Notes: generated from the sequence alone by a model not told the origin. A stretch of DNA of 64,000 nt from Pirellulales bacterium (GCA_019636335.1 JAHBXR010000029.1:1-64000); one strand, 5' to 3'. Numbered from the stretch's first letter, positions 36,169 to 45,942 are shown. Program-made: numbers and translations.

Positions 36169-37482
36169 ATGCCCCCGAAGCTCCTTAGCTCTGAAGAAGC
36201 GGCCCGGCAGCTTGGCGTCACGGTCGAACAGTTGACCGATATGCGCCAGCGGCAGGAAATCTTCGGCGTGCGCGACGGCGCCAATTGGAAGTACAAGGAG
36301 CAAGACGTCGCCCGCCTGGCCGAAGAGCTGCGCGAGCAGGCCGAGAACCCCGCCCTGTCCGACTCGGGCGAGATCGCCGATCTGCCGCTGGATTTTTCCG
36401 ACGATGACGCCGACGTCGTGCTCGCCAGCGAGCGCGAGTTGGGCGAGTCGGATCCGCACACCTCGAGCACGATTATCGGTCGCCCCGGCGCCCAAGGCGC
36501 CGAAGAGAGCGACATCCGGCTCGTCACCGACGACGATCGCCGTTCGGCCGGCAGCAGCGGCGTGAAGCTCGTCGCCGCGAGCGATCCCGCCACGCCGGGA
36601 AGCGACGTCCGCCTGGTGGCCGAAGACTCCTCGGTCGACTTGTCGCTCGACGACCGCCCTGGCCCCACGCTGGCCGGTTCCGAAAGCGACATCATTCTCT
36701 CGGACGACGCCGTCGACGTCTCGCTCAATCTGGACGACGACTTCGAACTCTCCGACCTCTCGGTCGATGTCTCGGCCGACGCCGATATGGCGGCCGACTT
36801 CGACCTGTCGTCGAGCGAATCGGACATTGATCTGTCGGGCGAAAGCGATCGCGACGAAGTGGTGCTCGGCCCCACCGGTGGCAGCGACATCACGCTCAGC
36901 CCGGCCGACAGCGGTATCTCGCTGGCCAGCCTTTCGGACACGGGATTATCGCTGGAAGAGCCGCTCGATCTGGCCGCCAGTAATGAAGAATCGCTCGAGT
37001 TGGGGGGGGACGACATCCTTTCGCTCTCCGACGACAGCGATTCGGCCGCGGTGAAAGAGTTGGCCGTCGACGACGACTTTCTGCTCACCCCGCTGGAAGA
37101 AGCGAGCGAAGACAGCTCGAGCGGATCGCAAGTCATCGCGCTCGATTCCGAGAGCGACTTTGGCGAGGCCTCGTTGCTCGAAGACGCCGGCCAGGCCGGA
37201 TTGCTCGAAGAAGACTTCGGACCTGATCTTGGGGGGGGCACGCTGGTAGGCGCCGGCCTGACGGGTGCTCCCTTGACGGCCGGAGCGCCGGTCGCGGCGG
37301 CGTCCTCGCGCGAAGCCCCCTACACGACTTTGAACGTCATCAGCCTGGGGGTCTGCGTGCTGTTCCTCACGCTCACCGGGATGATGATGGCCGACTTGCT
37401 GCGGAACATGTGGAGTTGGGATACCCCCTACACCGTCAACAGCGGCATGATGGATACCATTCTCGGCCTGTTCGAAGGCTAA
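36169..37482 (+). CDS. Excisionase-type HTH protein with acidic SD-I-x-L repeats and C-terminal membrane helix
   Basis: A 437-residue protein. Residues 1-60 are a MerR/excisionase-like HTH (LLSSEEAARQLGVTVEQLTD, then EIFGVRDGANWKYKEQDVAR). Residues about 65-350 are Asp/Ser/Glu-rich with a recurring short unit: ESDIRLV, GSDVRLV, ESDIILSD, ESDIDLSG, GSDITLSP. A hydrophobic helix lies at about 389-408 (NVISLGVCVLFLTLTGMMMA), followed by a short tail. The layout suggests a tail-anchored cytoplasmic protein joining an HTH domain to the membrane through a long acidic tether. No known family function. The ATG has GGAG five bases upstream. The OmpA lipoprotein follows after 70 bases. Confidence 0.75.
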   Translation: MPPKLLSSEEAARQLGVTVEQLTDMRQRQEIFGVRDGANWKYKEQDVARLAEELREQAENPALSDSGEIADLPLDFSDDDADVVLASERELGESDPHTSSTIIGRPGAQGAEESDIRLVTDDDRRSAGSSGVKLVAASDPATPGSDVRLVAEDSSVDLSLDDRPGPTLAGSESDIILSDDAVDVSLNLDDDFELSDLSVDVSADADMAADFDLSSSESDIDLSGESDRDEVVLGPTGGSDITLSPADSGISLASLSDTGLSLEEPLDLAASNEESLELGGDDILSLSDDSDSAAVKELAVDDDFLLTPLEEASEDSSSGSQVIALDSESDFGEASLLEDAGQAGLLEEDFGPDLGGGTLVGAGLTGAPLTAGAPVAAASSREAPYTTLNVISLGVCVLFLTLTGMMMADLLRNMWSWDTPYTVNSGMMDTILGLFEG

Positions 37483-37552
37483 CCGCCGCGAACCAGTAAC
37501 CGAGACGACAACTTATTTCGCCGTAGTCGAAGATTCGAAAGGAGTCGAATCC

Positions 37553-38365
37553 ATGGTACTGCCCGCGCATCGGATGGCCCTCTTCGCAGTGCCCGTCCTC
37601 TTGCTGCTCGCGCCGGGTTGTGGATTTGTTCCCCGCGCGCAGTACGCCGCGTCGGAAAGCCAGAACCGCGCGCTGTCTGAACAGACCCGCGCTCAACTGG
37701 CCGAGATCGCCAATCTCAAGGCGCGTTCGCGGCAAGTCGAAGATCAGCTCGCCATGGCCGAGGAAGAGCTCGCCCTGCTCGACGAGCAAATGCGCAACGA
37801 GGGCAAACACTGGTCGAGCCTCGAGCGCGAGCGAGGCGACCTCTCCAGGCAGTTGCGGGGCCGCAACGCCATGCCCGAGGCGCTGGCACGCCGCCTGACC
37901 GCCCTGTCCGACCGTTACCCGAGCCTGCAGTTCGATCCGCGGACCGGCATCAGCAAGCTCGACACCGATGTACTCTTCGACACGGGCGATGCCGCGCTCA
38001 AGCCCGAGGCTACCCACTTGCTCGACGATTTGGCCGAGGTGCTGGCTTCGCCCGAGGCGGCCCAGCTTCGCGTCATGGTCGTGGGGCACACCGACGATCG
38101 CCGTGTCGGCAAGAAGAACACGCGCGAGAATTACCCCTCGAACTGGCATCTCAGCACTGGTCGTGCCCTGGCCGTGGCCGAGCACATGAAGCAGTTGGGG
38201 GTCCCCGACGAACAGTTAGGGATCGCCGGCTTCGGCGAGCATCAGCCGATCGCCCCCAACACGACCGCCGACAGCCGTCGCAAGAATCGCCGGGTGGAAA
38301 TCTTCGTCGTCGGGCCCGAGACCCCGGTCGTCGGCTGGACCGAGACGATTCCCTCGGTCTACTAA
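37553..38365 (+). CDS. OmpA-family lipoprotein with coiled coil
   Basis: A 270-residue lipoprotein with lipobox LLAPGC (Cys23). A coiled coil (about 35-115: SEQTRAQLAEIANLKARSRQ, VEDQLAMAEEELALLDEQM) leads to an OmpA/MotB-type peptidoglycan-binding domain (about 135-262): LDTDVLFDTGDAALKPEATH, VMVVGHTDDRRVG, NWHLSTGRALAVAEHMKQLG, GFGEHQPIAPNTTADSRRKN, RRVEI. The domain probably ties the envelope to peptidoglycan, like Pal. AAGGAG lies eight bases upstream of the ATG. Confidence 0.92.
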   Translation: MVLPAHRMALFAVPVLLLLAPGCGFVPRAQYAASESQNRALSEQTRAQLAEIANLKARSRQVEDQLAMAEEELALLDEQMRNEGKHWSSLERERGDLSRQLRGRNAMPEALARRLTALSDRYPSLQFDPRTGISKLDTDVLFDTGDAALKPEATHLLDDLAEVLASPEAAQLRVMVVGHTDDRRVGKKNTRENYPSNWHLSTGRALAVAEHMKQLGVPDEQLGIAGFGEHQPIAPNTTADSRRKNRRVEIFVVGPETPVVGWTETIPSVY

Positions 38366-38665
38366 GCGGGCCAAGCGGGCGGAGAACGCCCCCGAAAACC
38401 ACGGCTGGGACAAGCCAGCGGCGCCACCCGCCCGGTGTTCGAAACAGGGCATCTTTGGGCATTCTGGCCGGAAGGTCGAACGCTTCTGCCCCCCTCTGCG
38501 AAGAAAGAGGGCTCGAGGGCGTCCGGTATCTATACTTCCGCCGCGCAGCCGCGCTATAATCGAGTTGTGGGGAGCGCTAGCATCCTAGACCGGGCACCTT
38601 CGTATCCTGCCTGATGGTGCCCGCTCGGCGTCGTTTTCGCCCTTCGTAACTCCCTATATGGCCAC
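38366..38665. other. Gap between the OmpA lipoprotein and resB
   Basis: No gene is supported. It holds the tataat box at 38555 and presumably the resB promoter. Nothing else is recognised. Confidence 0.45.
38555..38560 (+). promoter_or_regulatory. Perfect -10 box upstream of resB
   Basis: tataat in a GC-rich context, about 105 bases before the resB ATG. No good -35 hexamer is seen at 17 bases upstream (atactt at 38532-38537 is weak). Confidence 0.4.
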
Positions 38666-40915
38666 ATGCTACGTCCTGCCAAATCGCCTTTGTACGTGCG
38701 GCTCGCCTGGGGGGTGTTTCGCTTCTGCGCGTCGCTCAAGCTGGCCGTCACCCTGATCTTCGCCCTGGCGCTCGTACTGGCGATCGCCACGTTCGTCGAG
38801 AGTGCCTACGGCCTGCGGGCGGTCCACTTTGCCGTCTACGGGTCTTGGTGGTTCACCCTGCTCGGCCTGCTCCTGGCGGTGAACATCTTTGCCGCGGCGG
38901 CCATTCGCTACCCCTGGAAGCGTTACCAGACCGGCTTCGTCATCACCCACATCGGCCTGTTGACGCTGCTGTTCGGCTGCCTGCTGTCGCGCGTCGGCGG
39001 CATCGACGCCCAGATGCCGATCTTCGAGGATCAGACGAATCACCTGGCCTTCGAGGATTCGAGCCACTTCGAAATGACGATTCACGACGGGCCGGGTGAG
39101 GCCTCGCATGCTGACCCGTCCGCCGTCAAAACGGTATATGCCCCCAAGGCCGAGGGCTTCCGCGGCGGTCCCTTCAACTGGGACGAGCTCGACAAGTTGA
39201 GGCGGTTTCCCACGCTGGCCGACTGGCGAGAATCGACCGAGAAGCTTGGCATGAATGCCGGAACTTCCTCCTGGCTGGGCCGCGCCGTGATGGCGCCTGT
39301 CTGGCTGATGGCGGTCCGCGACAAAGGCGTGCTCTACGACCAGGATGGCATCCGCCTCGAGGTGCTCGACTACTACAGCAACGCGACGGAAGCCGATGCG
39401 CCGCTCGTCGATCTCCGGGTCAGCACGCCGCGCATGCCTGCCGGTTTCGACGACGAAGGCCGCGAAAAGCTCTCGCCCGAGAACTGGGTACCCGTGCGAC
39501 TGGCGGTCGGACGGGGCAAAGGCCCCTTGGCCGGCTCGCGTCCTTTCGGCCTCGGCCAGCGCAAGGCGATGGGCGGGGGCTCGTTCGTTTATTGGCTCAC
39601 GGGCAGCGATGCCGAGCGCCGCTCGTTCGTCGAAAGCAAGCCCGAGGGCACGATCGGCGAGAAAGGACAGGTCCGCCTCTTCGCCAAGGGGGCGATGCAC
39701 ACGATCGACGTCGCCGCGCACCCGCCGGGCGAGCGTTTCGCCCTGGGAGACTCAGGCGTCGAGGCCGAGATCGTCGGCTTCTTTGGCTCCCCCATGCCGA
39801 AACCCGGCACGCCCCCCGACGAGCTCGCCTTCATCGACGCCGCGCCGGAAGAGAAACCCGACCAGCCCACGGTCGAGATCAAACTGCACCAGGGCGAAGA
39901 GACGGTGGGCCGCGTCGTGCTGTTCGCCGATCTCCCCGAGTTGAGCCTGCAAGACTACGCCCACGAGGTCTTCGGCACGTTCTGGTTCGATAAGGGGGAG
40001 AAGAGCACCGAAGAGCGCCTTCGCGGCGAAGGTGGCTCGCGCATCGATATCATCCAGGCCCCTGGGGGCGAGCTCTTCTACCGCTACTGGAATGGTCGCG
40101 AGTTGGTGACCGTCGCCGAGTTGCCTGTGGATGGCACCCGGGTCAACGCCTTCAAGATGCCGATCGCACAGCTCGAGATGTACGTCGAGCGCCAGATCGC
40201 ATCGCCTAAGCCCGAGACCAAGGTGCTGCCGGTCCTGTTCGAGAAGGAAATGATCGCGGCCAATGCCCTGCGTGCCATGAAGCTGCGACTGACGGTCGAC
40301 GACGTCAGCGAGGAATTCTGGCTCGACGGCGGACCGCCGGGCATCTTCGCCATGAATTCGCTCGTGCTGCAGAAGCACACCGTGACCAGCCCCAAACGCT
40401 CGGTCACCATCCGTGCGCCGCTCGACGAGATTGACATCGGCTTCAACGTGCGCCTCGTCGATTTCGAGCGCAAGCTCGATCCGGGCACGAGCCAGGCGTC
40501 GCATTTTTCGAGCATCGTCGATTTTCTCCCCCTGCCCGGCGCTCCCGAGTCCGTGCGCCGGACGACGATGCCGAACGACGTGTTGATCACGATGAACGCG
40601 CCGGTCGACTTTTCCGACCCTGAGACGGGCAAGTCATATCGCCTGTTCCAAGAGGCCTTTCGCGGGCCGTTCCATCCGGGCGACCCGACGTACGAATCGA
40701 ACGTGGCGCGCTCGAGCGACCGCGAGCATTTGTATCTTTCGATTCTGACGGTGAATTACGATCCCGGCCGCGGGGTGAAGTACCTGGGCAGCATGCTGGT
40801 CGTGGCGGGCATCGTCACGATGTTCTACATGCGTGCGTACTTCTTTAAACCGCAGGCGCACACGAACGAAGCGCCGCCGGCCGCAGAACCACGCCCTGTC
40901 CCTGTAAGGAATTGA
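38666..40915 (+). CDS. resB: ResB-like cytochrome c biogenesis protein
   Basis: A 749-residue membrane protein of system II cytochrome c maturation, working with CcsA/ResC to move and attach haem outside the membrane. N-terminal helices: FRFCASLKLAVTLIFALALV (the ResB start), WWFTLLGLLLAVNIFAAAAI and FVITHIGLLTLLFGCLLSRV, then a long periplasmic domain (about 115-700) and a final helix (YLGSMLVVAGIVTMFYMRAY). The periplasmic domain is larger than in Bacillus ResB. Its stop codon overlaps the ribosome site of ccsA, so the two are cotranscribed. Confidence 0.9.
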   Translation: MLRPAKSPLYVRLAWGVFRFCASLKLAVTLIFALALVLAIATFVESAYGLRAVHFAVYGSWWFTLLGLLLAVNIFAAAAIRYPWKRYQTGFVITHIGLLTLLFGCLLSRVGGIDAQMPIFEDQTNHLAFEDSSHFEMTIHDGPGEASHADPSAVKTVYAPKAEGFRGGPFNWDELDKLRRFPTLADWRESTEKLGMNAGTSSWLGRAVMAPVWLMAVRDKGVLYDQDGIRLEVLDYYSNATEADAPLVDLRVSTPRMPAGFDDEGREKLSPENWVPVRLAVGRGKGPLAGSRPFGLGQRKAMGGGSFVYWLTGSDAERRSFVESKPEGTIGEKGQVRLFAKGAMHTIDVAAHPPGERFALGDSGVEAEIVGFFGSPMPKPGTPPDELAFIDAAPEEKPDQPTVEIKLHQGEETVGRVVLFADLPELSLQDYAHEVFGTFWFDKGEKSTEERLRGEGGSRIDIIQAPGGELFYRYWNGRELVTVAELPVDGTRVNAFKMPIAQLEMYVERQIASPKPETKVLPVLFEKEMIAANALRAMKLRLTVDDVSEEFWLDGGPPGIFAMNSLVLQKHTVTSPKRSVTIRAPLDEIDIGFNVRLVDFERKLDPGTSQASHFSSIVDFLPLPGAPESVRRTTMPNDVLITMNAPVDFSDPETGKSYRLFQEAFRGPFHPGDPTYESNVARSSDREHLYLSILTVNYDPGRGVKYLGSMLVVAGIVTMFYMRAYFFKPQAHTNEAPPAAEPRPVPVRN

Positions 40916-40917
40916 CC

Positions 40918-43824
40918 ATGCGGACGTTGCTACGCCCCGCCGCGTTCCCGATTCTGACAGCGCTCGTTGTCGTGTTGGCATCGCCGGCACCCGCCGCGCG
41001 AGCCGCCGAGGCGTTTGATTGGAGCAAGTGGGAACACCTGCCGGTCTACCACAACGGCCGCATCATGCCGATCAACACCTACGCCGACGAGGCGGTGGGG
41101 GTCGTCTGCGGCCGTACCTCGCCCACGTTGCGTCTGAAGGGGGCCGTCAGCGAGACCGAATTCAACTCGCCCGAGCTCGCCTCCGCCAAGACCTTGTTTC
41201 CCGAGGACCAGCCGCGCAAGTTCCGCGACTCGGAACTGGTGCTGAGCTGGATTCTCGAGCCGGCCAAGTGGGAGAACGTCCCCTTCCTTATCGCCGAGCA
41301 CGACGAGCTGCGGTCCGAGATCCTGGACGTCCCCGTCACGAACGAGGCGGGCGAGCATTTGAAATTCGTCTCGCCGGCGCAGGTGGCGGCCTCGGCCGGA
41401 TTCGCCGAGCGGCTGGACGAGATGCGCAACAAGCAGATCGAAGCCCGTTCGAAGGGAGAACGTTTCGCTTTCACGGGCGTCGACGCCAAGGCCGATGAGT
41501 TGTTCCGCGCCTACGCCCTGTTCCGCCAGTTTCAAGATCTGGGGCAGGGTGGCTCGTTGAACGACGGCGTGCGGCGACAACTCGCCACTCCCTTGAAGGA
41601 GATGATCGCCAGTTGGCAGAAGATCGAGCCCAGCTTGGGTCTCTTCCTCGAGATGGGCAAGGATACCGGCCTCGGCAAGGCGGTCACCCAGGCCAACGAA
41701 GCCTTATTGAAAATGGGCGAGGTCTACGAGCAGCCGACCCCCTCGCTGGCTGAATTCGAGGCACAAGTCGTCGCCTTCCGCGCGGCGGCCGAGTCGATCA
41801 GTCGCGGCACGGCCGCGCTACAGCAGCGCATTACTAGCAGCCCTCCGCCCGATTGGGAAGAAGATCGCCGCAAGCAGCTCGAAGACGCCATGGGGGGGCT
41901 GGCGCGCGACACACGTCGCCTGGCGCAACAGGCCGCGCTGGTCGCCGAGTCGCTCCACAAGAACGATCAGTCGCTGCGCGTCGTGCCGGCGCTCAACGCC
42001 CAGGCGCTCGAAAAAGACCGCGACACCGAGGACCAATCGCAGCCCTGGCTCGATCTGAAGACACTGGTCTTCGGTTCGTCCACGGCCCTGACGGCCTATC
42101 CGCAGGGGGAGGTGCAAGCGGTACGCAGCGCCTTCACGAAGCTGGCCAGCGTGTTTCCCGAGCGCGTCGGCCGCCCCAACGATTTCAACGTCGCACTCAA
42201 CGGTTTCGCCGACTCGCTGGCCAGGCTCGGCTACGCCATCGAGCCGCTGCGCGACAAGCTGCCCATCAAGGGACGCGACGAGGACATGATCCGCTACACC
42301 GCCTATCCGGCGGAAGGCTACACCGCGACCGAAGTCCGCTACGCGAAGCAGAATCCGTTCCAGTATTCCTGGATCGTCAGCCTGCTGGCGACCTGCTGCT
42401 TTGTGGTCTACCTGATCGGCCTGCGCTGGAAATGGCTCTTCTGGACGGGAGTGGCCATTCTGGCCGCCGGGCTGGGCTGGGCCAGTTACGGCTTTGCCAT
42501 GCGGGTGATGATCACCGGTTGGGCGCCGGTCACGAACATGTACGAAACGGTGATCTACGTGCCGTTCGTCGTCTCGCTCCTGGGCGTCTGGTTCCTGCTG
42601 CTGCCGATGAACTGGCGCGGCCTGCAAGATGCCTGGCGCATGACCGCCGTGCCGGGTACCTGGGAGGCGACTCCTTTGGAAAAAGAGCAGGCAGAGCTCT
42701 TCGCGCCCAGCACTTGGCAGTGGGCGTCGCTCGTCTTGTTGCTGCCGCGCATCGCCTTGTCGGTGGTCGTCTTTGCCATGCTCGCGGTGTTGCCCTACGC
42801 CGCCGGAGGCCGCACGGTCATCAACCTGCTACCCAACGTCGATGCGGGCGCAACCTTCCCCGACGGCAACGACCTGCTTACCTGGTTTGTCGGCTGGTGC
42901 GTTCTTGCGCCGACCGTGTGGTACGTGCCGCGCGTGATTCTGGCGGCGCTGGTCAGCGTGGTCATGATCCCACTCACGCTCAAGCAGGCTGGCGCCCAGC
43001 AAGCGATGGATCAGGTCTATGCCCGCTGGCCCTTCGGTCTGGCGGCGACGGCGGTGGCGTTCCTCGGCGCCTGCACGGCCTCGTTCGCCGACATTCCGGG
43101 CGAGGATATCGAACCGCTGCAGCCGGTGCTGCGCGACAACTTCTGGCTGTTGATCCACGTGTTGACGATCGTGGCCAGCTACGCGGCCGGTGCGCTGGCC
43201 TGGGGCCTCGGCACGATTGCGCTGTTCTACTACTTGTTCGGCAAGTATCGCGAGCCGACCTCGACCGCTCTTTCGGCCACGCATCGTCCGGCCGGCGGCG
43301 AAACAGTCGCACGCGCCGTCCGTTATCGCGCACCCGCCGAGTGCGACGCCCTGGCCGGCTACGTCTATAAATCGATTCAGGTCGCGGTCGTGCTGCTCGC
43401 GGCCGGCACGATTCTGGGGGCGCTATGGGCCGACGTGGCCTGGGGGCGCTTCTGGGGCTGGGATCCCAAGGAGGTCTGGGCCCTGATCTCCTTCCTCGTC
43501 TACCTGGCCATCTTGCACGGCCGCTATGCCGGCATGTTCGGCAACTTCGGGCTCGTCGTCGGCTCGGCGCTTGGAGCCTCGGCCATCGTCATGTCGTGGT
43601 ACGGCGTGAACTTCGTGCTGGGCGTGGGCCTGCACTCGTATGGCTTCGGCAGCGGCGGACAGCTCGAAGTCTTCGGCGCGATGATGGCCTACTGGCTGGC
43701 GCTCGTGCTCCCCGCGGCCGTTCGCTATCGCCTGAAAACGAGCGAGCACGGTCGGTTCCCGCCCCCCACGAACGCCGGAGCCGCGCGGAACGAAGCGGAA
43801 CTGGTCTCGTCGACGCGCGACTAA
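40918..43824 (+). CDS. ccsA: CcsA/ResC-type cytochrome c biogenesis protein
   Basis: A 968-residue fusion-sized CcsA. A signal-like N-terminus and a periplasmic region of about 450 residues (WSKWEHLPVYHNGRIMPINT onward) precede the membrane domain. The haem-handling WWD-type motif is WGRFWGWDPKEVWALISFLV with VLTIVASYAAGALAWGLGTI and flanking His residues (HGRYAGMFGNFG). The first ATG (40918) has AAGGA eight bases upstream; a TTG two codons earlier overlaps the resB stop. Together with ResB it supplies the cytochromes c encoded further downstream. Confidence 0.92.
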   Translation: MRTLLRPAAFPILTALVVVLASPAPAARAAEAFDWSKWEHLPVYHNGRIMPINTYADEAVGVVCGRTSPTLRLKGAVSETEFNSPELASAKTLFPEDQPRKFRDSELVLSWILEPAKWENVPFLIAEHDELRSEILDVPVTNEAGEHLKFVSPAQVAASAGFAERLDEMRNKQIEARSKGERFAFTGVDAKADELFRAYALFRQFQDLGQGGSLNDGVRRQLATPLKEMIASWQKIEPSLGLFLEMGKDTGLGKAVTQANEALLKMGEVYEQPTPSLAEFEAQVVAFRAAAESISRGTAALQQRITSSPPPDWEEDRRKQLEDAMGGLARDTRRLAQQAALVAESLHKNDQSLRVVPALNAQALEKDRDTEDQSQPWLDLKTLVFGSSTALTAYPQGEVQAVRSAFTKLASVFPERVGRPNDFNVALNGFADSLARLGYAIEPLRDKLPIKGRDEDMIRYTAYPAEGYTATEVRYAKQNPFQYSWIVSLLATCCFVVYLIGLRWKWLFWTGVAILAAGLGWASYGFAMRVMITGWAPVTNMYETVIYVPFVVSLLGVWFLLLPMNWRGLQDAWRMTAVPGTWEATPLEKEQAELFAPSTWQWASLVLLLPRIALSVVVFAMLAVLPYAAGGRTVINLLPNVDAGATFPDGNDLLTWFVGWCVLAPTVWYVPRVILAALVSVVMIPLTLKQAGAQQAMDQVYARWPFGLAATAVAFLGACTASFADIPGEDIEPLQPVLRDNFWLLIHVLTIVASYAAGALAWGLGTIALFYYLFGKYREPTSTALSATHRPAGGETVARAVRYRAPAECDALAGYVYKSIQVAVVLLAAGTILGALWADVAWGRFWGWDPKEVWALISFLVYLAILHGRYAGMFGNFGLVVGSALGASAIVMSWYGVNFVLGVGLHSYGFGSGGQLEVFGAMMAYWLALVLPAAVRYRLKTSEHGRFPPPTNAGAARNEAELVSSTRD

Positions 43825-43861
43825 GAACGTAGCGCAAGATGCCGAGCCGCAGCGATCGGCG

Positions 43862-44359
43862 TCAGCCGCCGATTTTTTTGATCGCTTCTTCGGCGAGCTT
43901 CACCAGACGCGGCTGACCGCTCGCCATGGCCGCCTTGAGCGCGGGCAGCCCCGCTGCGGCCGAGCGGCCGATTTTTCCCAAGGCCCAGGCCGCCCGCTGG
44001 CGGACAATGATATCGCCATTGCCTTCGAGGGTGGCGATCAGCGGCGGCACGGCGCGAGCCCCTTCGGCCCCCAGGCGACCGAGCAGCGTGGCCGCCCAGT
44101 AACTGACGTCGGGGGAACCCGCGGGGAGCAACTCGACCAGGTCATTCAGGTCGGCCGCCGGCGGGGGACCAATTTCTTCCAGCGCCGCCGTGGCCCATTC
44201 GCGAACCTCGCGATCTTCGTCGGCGCAGGCCCGGGCGAGATCCAGTGCCGCCACTTTGGCGGTCGGGCCCAAGCGAGCCAGTTCTTCCGCGGCGCGACGG
44301 CGCTCGGCGGCGTCCGCCGAGGCCAAGGCTGACATCAACTGATCGACCGCTCCAGACAT
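43862..44359 (-). CDS. HEAT-repeat protein
   Basis: A 165-residue all-helical protein with about four HEAT/PBS-lyase-type repeats: RRRAAEELARLGPTAKVAAL, EVREWATAALEEIGP, VSYWAATLLGRLGAEGARAV, IIVRQRAAWALGKIGRSAAA. Such repeats mediate protein-protein contacts. The ATG at 44359 was chosen over upstream open frame that is not repeat-like. It is convergent with ccsA. Partner unknown. Confidence 0.85.
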   Translation of the reverse strand: MSGAVDQLMSALASADAAERRRAAEELARLGPTAKVAALDLARACADEDREVREWATAALEEIGPPPAADLNDLVELLPAGSPDVSYWAATLLGRLGAEGARAVPPLIATLEGNGDIIVRQRAAWALGKIGRSAAAGLPALKAAMASGQPRLVKLAEEAIKKIGG

Positions 44360-44682
44360 TGCAAAATCAATCGCAAAAAACCAGCGGCCGCCTGTGACCG
44401 AGCTGGTAAGCCAAAGGGGCAAATCGCCGGCCCCACGACCGCAATCGGGGGCCAGCCAACGCGCCGATATCATTAAATCGTCGGCTCGCTTAAGTCAAGA
44501 GAAGTAGGGCCGCTGGGCCGCATGAGTGGCCTGACGGCCTCCTCGCTGCTGGCGTCATTTCCGGCGGCGGACCCGATTTCTAGTTGAAATCTTCGTCCCT
44601 GGGCCGTATCAGCAATAGACGAGGCTCCGTGCGCTCGTCGCGAAGGTCCCCGGCGGAGCCCATCCAGCCGTACCAAAGCCGC
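44360..44682. other. Divergent gap between the HEAT protein and the sigma factor
   Basis: No supported gene. The promoters of both flanking genes should be here; none was clear enough to call. Confidence 0.4.
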
Positions 44683-45285
44683 ATGTCTCATCCCATGACC
44701 GCAACGGTCGCTACCGAATCGGGCGATGCCGAACTGCTGCGCAGGTTTCGGTCCGACCGCAACGACGGGATCCGCGGTCTGCTGGCGCGACATGGCGGTC
44801 GGGTGCGGACAATCCTCCGGCGCCGTTACCGGCCTACGCTCGACACGCAACTCACCGATGCCGCCTTGTATGCGGCCGCGGGGCGCGCCCTGGAACGCTT
44901 CGACCCGCGACGCTCGCAGCTCGGCCCCTGGCTGCTGTTCCTGGCCGATCGCGAGGCGGTGAACCTCTTGCGCGGCGAACGCCGACATCGCGAACGTCGG
45001 GTCGAATGGAACGAGTTGGAGCCGGCCGATGGGCAACCTTCGCCCGAGCAACTGGTGGCCGACGCCGAACTGGCCGACGTCCTGCGTGACGCCATGACCC
45101 GGCTGTTGACCGAGCTCGAACGCCGCGTGATCGAGGCCGATCTCGACGCCGCGGACACGGCCAGCGCCACGCAATTGGCCGAGGCCTTGGAAACGAGCGA
45201 GCAATCGATCTATGCCGCACGCGGACGTGCCCGGGCCAAGCTGCTGCAATCGCCCGTGCTGAAAAAACACTTCGAGAGGCCGTAG
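44683..45285 (+). CDS. ECF-type RNA polymerase sigma factor
   Basis: A 200-residue protein with sigma-70 region 2 features (GDAELLRRFRSDRNDGIRGL, LTDAALYAAAGRALERFDPR, LGPWLLFLADREAVNLLRGE) and a region 4-like end (MTRLLTELERRVIEADLDAA, QLAEALETSEQSIYAARGRA). The final helix-turn-helix of region 4.2 is recognisable. The ATG at 44683 is one of two close starts (the other 44695). The next gene, 27 bases downstream, may encode its partner. Confidence 0.8.
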   Translation: MSHPMTATVATESGDAELLRRFRSDRNDGIRGLLARHGGRVRTILRRRYRPTLDTQLTDAALYAAAGRALERFDPRRSQLGPWLLFLADREAVNLLRGERRHRERRVEWNELEPADGQPSPEQLVADAELADVLRDAMTRLLTELERRVIEADLDAADTASATQLAEALETSEQSIYAARGRARAKLLQSPVLKKHFERP

Positions 45286-45312
45286 GTAACTTCGACGAGG
45301 TCTTATCCGACC

Positions 45313-45942
45313 ATGAAACCACGACGCGAATCCAACGGACCCCACGGTACCTGGGAGGCCTGGTCGGCCCGAGCCGGTCGGGCGCTGGCACGCGGGCCCC
45401 TGTCGCTCGCCGATGCGCAGGCCGCTTTCGACGCGGCCTCGCCGAGCGAGCTCGACGACAGCGAGCTCGAGGCCATCTGCCACGCTGGAGTGGCGATCTA
45501 TGGCGAGAGCCTCGAGCGCGAGGCGAACCCAAACGCAACGAGTGGCTCCCATCGCTCGGGGCCGCATCACGGGCTGCTGCACGAGCGACTTGACCGTCGC
45601 GAGATGCCGACCTCGTTGACCATGTTCGCCTGGCCGGCCGAGGTGACCGAGATGAGCACGCAGTTCACGCCCGCGGCCGGCGCTGCTGCTGCGGAAGCAT
45701 CCTGGCCATTTGAACGGCATCTGGTCGAACGAGCTTCCTGGCAGGGCACGCACGACTGGACGCCGCAGCACGAGGCCTCGGCCGATACGGGCATCGCGGC
45801 GCACACCGTCGAATGGCAGGACACGCTCGAAATCGACACACAGCTTGTGCTGGGTGGCTTTGCCACGGCGTTTTCTCCCGCGAGCTCCGACGGAATCCAC
45901 GAAGCGGTCTTTTCGCACGACGGCTGGCTTGAAGCCGTCTAG
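45313..45942 (+). CDS. Uncharacterised protein encoded after the sigma factor
   Basis: A 209-residue protein with no signal peptide or membrane helix. The N-terminal part is helical (GTWEAWSARAGRALARGPLS, DAQAAFDAASPSELDDSELE); the rest is Thr/Ala/Glu/His-rich and probably partly disordered. Proximity to the sigma gene suggests a regulatory or anti-sigma role, but no zinc-binding anti-sigma motif is present, so this is only a guess. Its TAG stop lies within the start of the repeat at 45939-45991. Confidence 0.6.
   Translation: MKPRRESNGPHGTWEAWSARAGRALARGPLSLADAQAAFDAASPSELDDSELEAICHAGVAIYGESLEREANPNATSGSHRSGPHHGLLHERLDRREMPTSLTMFAWPAEVTEMSTQFTPAAGAAAAEASWPFERHLVERASWQGTHDWTPQHEASADTGIAAHTVEWQDTLEIDTQLVLGGFATAFSPASSDGIHEAVFSHDGWLEAV

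Noticed and set aside
35967..37241. Ser-rich 424-residue minus-strand frame
   Set aside because: It is the antisense of the Asp/Ser-rich repeat region at 36169-37482, whose codons read as Ser on the other strand. The plus-strand frame has HTH, repeats, TM helix and a ribosome site.
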